Shown in pieces: positions 6,701-6,889 of a stretch of DNA of 6,889 nucleotides (the stretch's first letter is position 1; each line of letters begins with the position of its first letter). Under the pieces are notes generated by a model that worked only from the letters and a program-made list of their open reading frames with translations, did not search any database and was not told where the DNA came from. The stretch is taken from positions 1-6,889 of the forward strand of contig CAJWPV010000074.1 of assembly GCA_913045395.1 (NCBI GenBank), read 5' to 3'. Made by a program: the position numbers and the translations under genes. Source of the stretch: an uncultured Verrucomicrobiota bacterium. Its GTDB lineage: Bacteria > Verrucomicrobiota > Verrucomicrobiia > Limisphaerales > UBA1096.

Positions 6701-6889
6701 TTATCGGCATTTCCCGGCACAACCGCCACCCCGCTCTCGCCACCCTTGGCGATGGCCGCAGGCGTCTCGAGGTTCAGTTCGCCTTCGGCATCCCGGGTAT
6801 TATGGCAGGCAAGGCAGTTTTTACGCAGTATCGGTAGAATCTCGCGGGTGAAATCGACCGGCTTCTTCCGGCTTAACTCAGCGACCTCA
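3706..6889 (-). CDS. Planctomycete-type cytochrome c / WD40 / coiled-coil / WD40 protein, N-terminus cut by window edge
   Basis: The frame is open from the right edge to a TGA at 3706, giving 1,060 visible residues; the start and presumed signal peptide are missing. A GTG at 6729 is only an internal codon, because coding clearly continues before it. Domains by visible residue: about 11-110, a PSCyt1-type (PF07635) cytochrome with VDFTREILPILRKNC, heme motif CLACH (C25, C28, H29; bases 6802-6816), GVAVVPGNADKSRLM and MPP (M78, probable heme ligand); about 123-428, seven WD40-like blades (for example LSFSPDGQTLASGG); about 432-743, an Ala/Lys/Glu-rich coiled coil; about 743-1053, seven more blades (LAFSPDGSQLASGGTD, AVKIWNLLNG). 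It should act outside the cytoplasm, since c-type heme is attached there. Such proteins often sit beside DUF1549/DUF1553 or DUF1501 genes in this phylum, but none is visible. Role unknown: electron transfer or a scaffold are both possible. Confidence 0.92.
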   Translation of the reverse strand, partial: EVAELSRKKPVDFTREILPILRKNCLACHNTRDAEGELNLETPAAIAKGGESGVAVVPGNADKSRLMAHVRQIEKPFMPPRRNKVSAKRLTPHQLGLIRLWIDEGATGEVPLVSQDLKWRPLPFVINAIYTTAISPDGQYAACGRGNQVFVYHLPTRRLAARLADFALAKGSPAGAAVAHRDVVQSLSFSPDGQTLASGGYRVAKLWRRDQASANELLNLLPRGEAVTAIGVALGQARLVAAGSAGGVQAIDLQSTLPLWHDQIQGQAAGQLALSPNGEKVAVLFDDGWVRTWETATGERATRESSPLGARAVAWLNDRQLVSAHPDGVIRAWAAINPGRVLNEWKTGGDITALAVLPGGEAVLAGRADGKAIVLNVSDGKVQNEIDHGAPISGLRVRADGKQIVTLGGPTAKLWETDKWAMTAQLQGNPIAAESLARAEQALAFVKAEVVHHKSNVESKEKELKKDQEAAKKAAEALAKHEKTLTDKTKEKTDAEAGLKKLANEIAVLPNNIEAAKKNKADADGALKTAQAQVSQAKDTQAKATQARDQVAAAKSKLFDELMALGSAAQNARQLAADARATANKAKGEKTLTTQADVAAALAKRKAGEFESALDRHAPVKQQLAKAEAGLQAATQSLAAAEAKVKPAQTGLDGKAKALAELEERQKKAPEEKKNIDKKIADAGSAIDKAKLEIDLAKSEVGFTGKNIKTAEANLKKARDEQTEAGKLPVRHEAAITEGKAAAAAWMQDWAHATYSDDGSLVYTLSVEGRLQAWASEGGARSQDYNSAARPSRFVCALPGNRLALAGGSPEMSVLAAEPGWTLARSIGGGGSDSPFEDRVIALDFSPDGKWLATGGGFPSRGGEIYIWNLEDGSEELRIPGAHSDTVCALAFSPDGSQLASGGTDRFARIFETNRGRELRALEGHTGHVLGVSWQRNGRVLGSVGADKAVKIWNLLNGEQKKSFSGFNKEVTSVHFLGIGTQAVVSAGDNVVKVVKEDGGEVRRLPDTGSYMHTSDVTPDGKLAVAGGFDGILRVWELETGKLLHKFTPPEESTKVVAKD

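Noticed and set aside
1..6889. CRISPR array, tRNA, insertion sequence, integrase or defence genes
   Set aside because: None was found: no regularly spaced direct repeats, no cloverleaf recognised, and no transposase or nuclease motifs in any credible frame.

Overview
The window looks like a fragment of a PVC-group bacterium, most likely Verrucomicrobiota (possibly Planctomycetota). The evidence is gene content: a DUF1080 (3-keto-disaccharide hydrolase family) secreted protein, a Tat-type Gfo/Idh/MocA oxidoreductase, and a very large protein joining a planctomycete-type cytochrome c domain to WD40 repeats. No 16S or marker phylogeny is possible here, so the phylum is an inference. Base composition is moderately GC-rich, and none of the visible genes has a clear Shine-Dalgarno sequence.

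Layout, left to right. (1) 1-516, minus: start of a secreted DUF1080 protein whose C-terminus lies off the left edge. (2) 557-582: a probable intrinsic terminator between nadA and the DUF1080 gene. (3) 587-1576, minus: nadA, quinolinate synthase. (4) 1577-1668: short divergent intergenic region. (5) 1669-2946, plus: Gfo/Idh/MocA oxidoreductase with a well-preserved Tat signal but no ordinary start codon in front of it. (6) 2947-3022: a 76-base spacer holding a perfect 14-bp palindrome that is part of a tandem 12-mer repeat. (7) 3023-3583, plus: frr, ribosome recycling factor. (8) 3584-3705: AT-richer convergent spacer with two small hairpins. (9) 3706-6889, minus: the cytochrome c / WD40 / coiled-coil / WD40 protein, whose signal peptide and start lie off the right edge.

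How the genes relate. nadA and frr are housekeeping genes for NAD synthesis and translation. The DUF1080 protein and the Gfo/Idh/MocA protein belong to families now linked to oxidation-then-cleavage of glycosides through 3-keto sugars, and both appear to be exported, so they may serve one periplasmic sugar pathway. The giant cytochrome protein is also predicted to be exported. No mobile element, CRISPR array, tRNA, rRNA or defence gene was seen.

The most unusual signals are a strongly over-represented palindromic octamer TTGGCCAA (nine exact copies in 6.9 kb), the missing start codon of the Tat oxidoreductase, and the two-propeller, one-coiled-coil architecture of the cytochrome protein.
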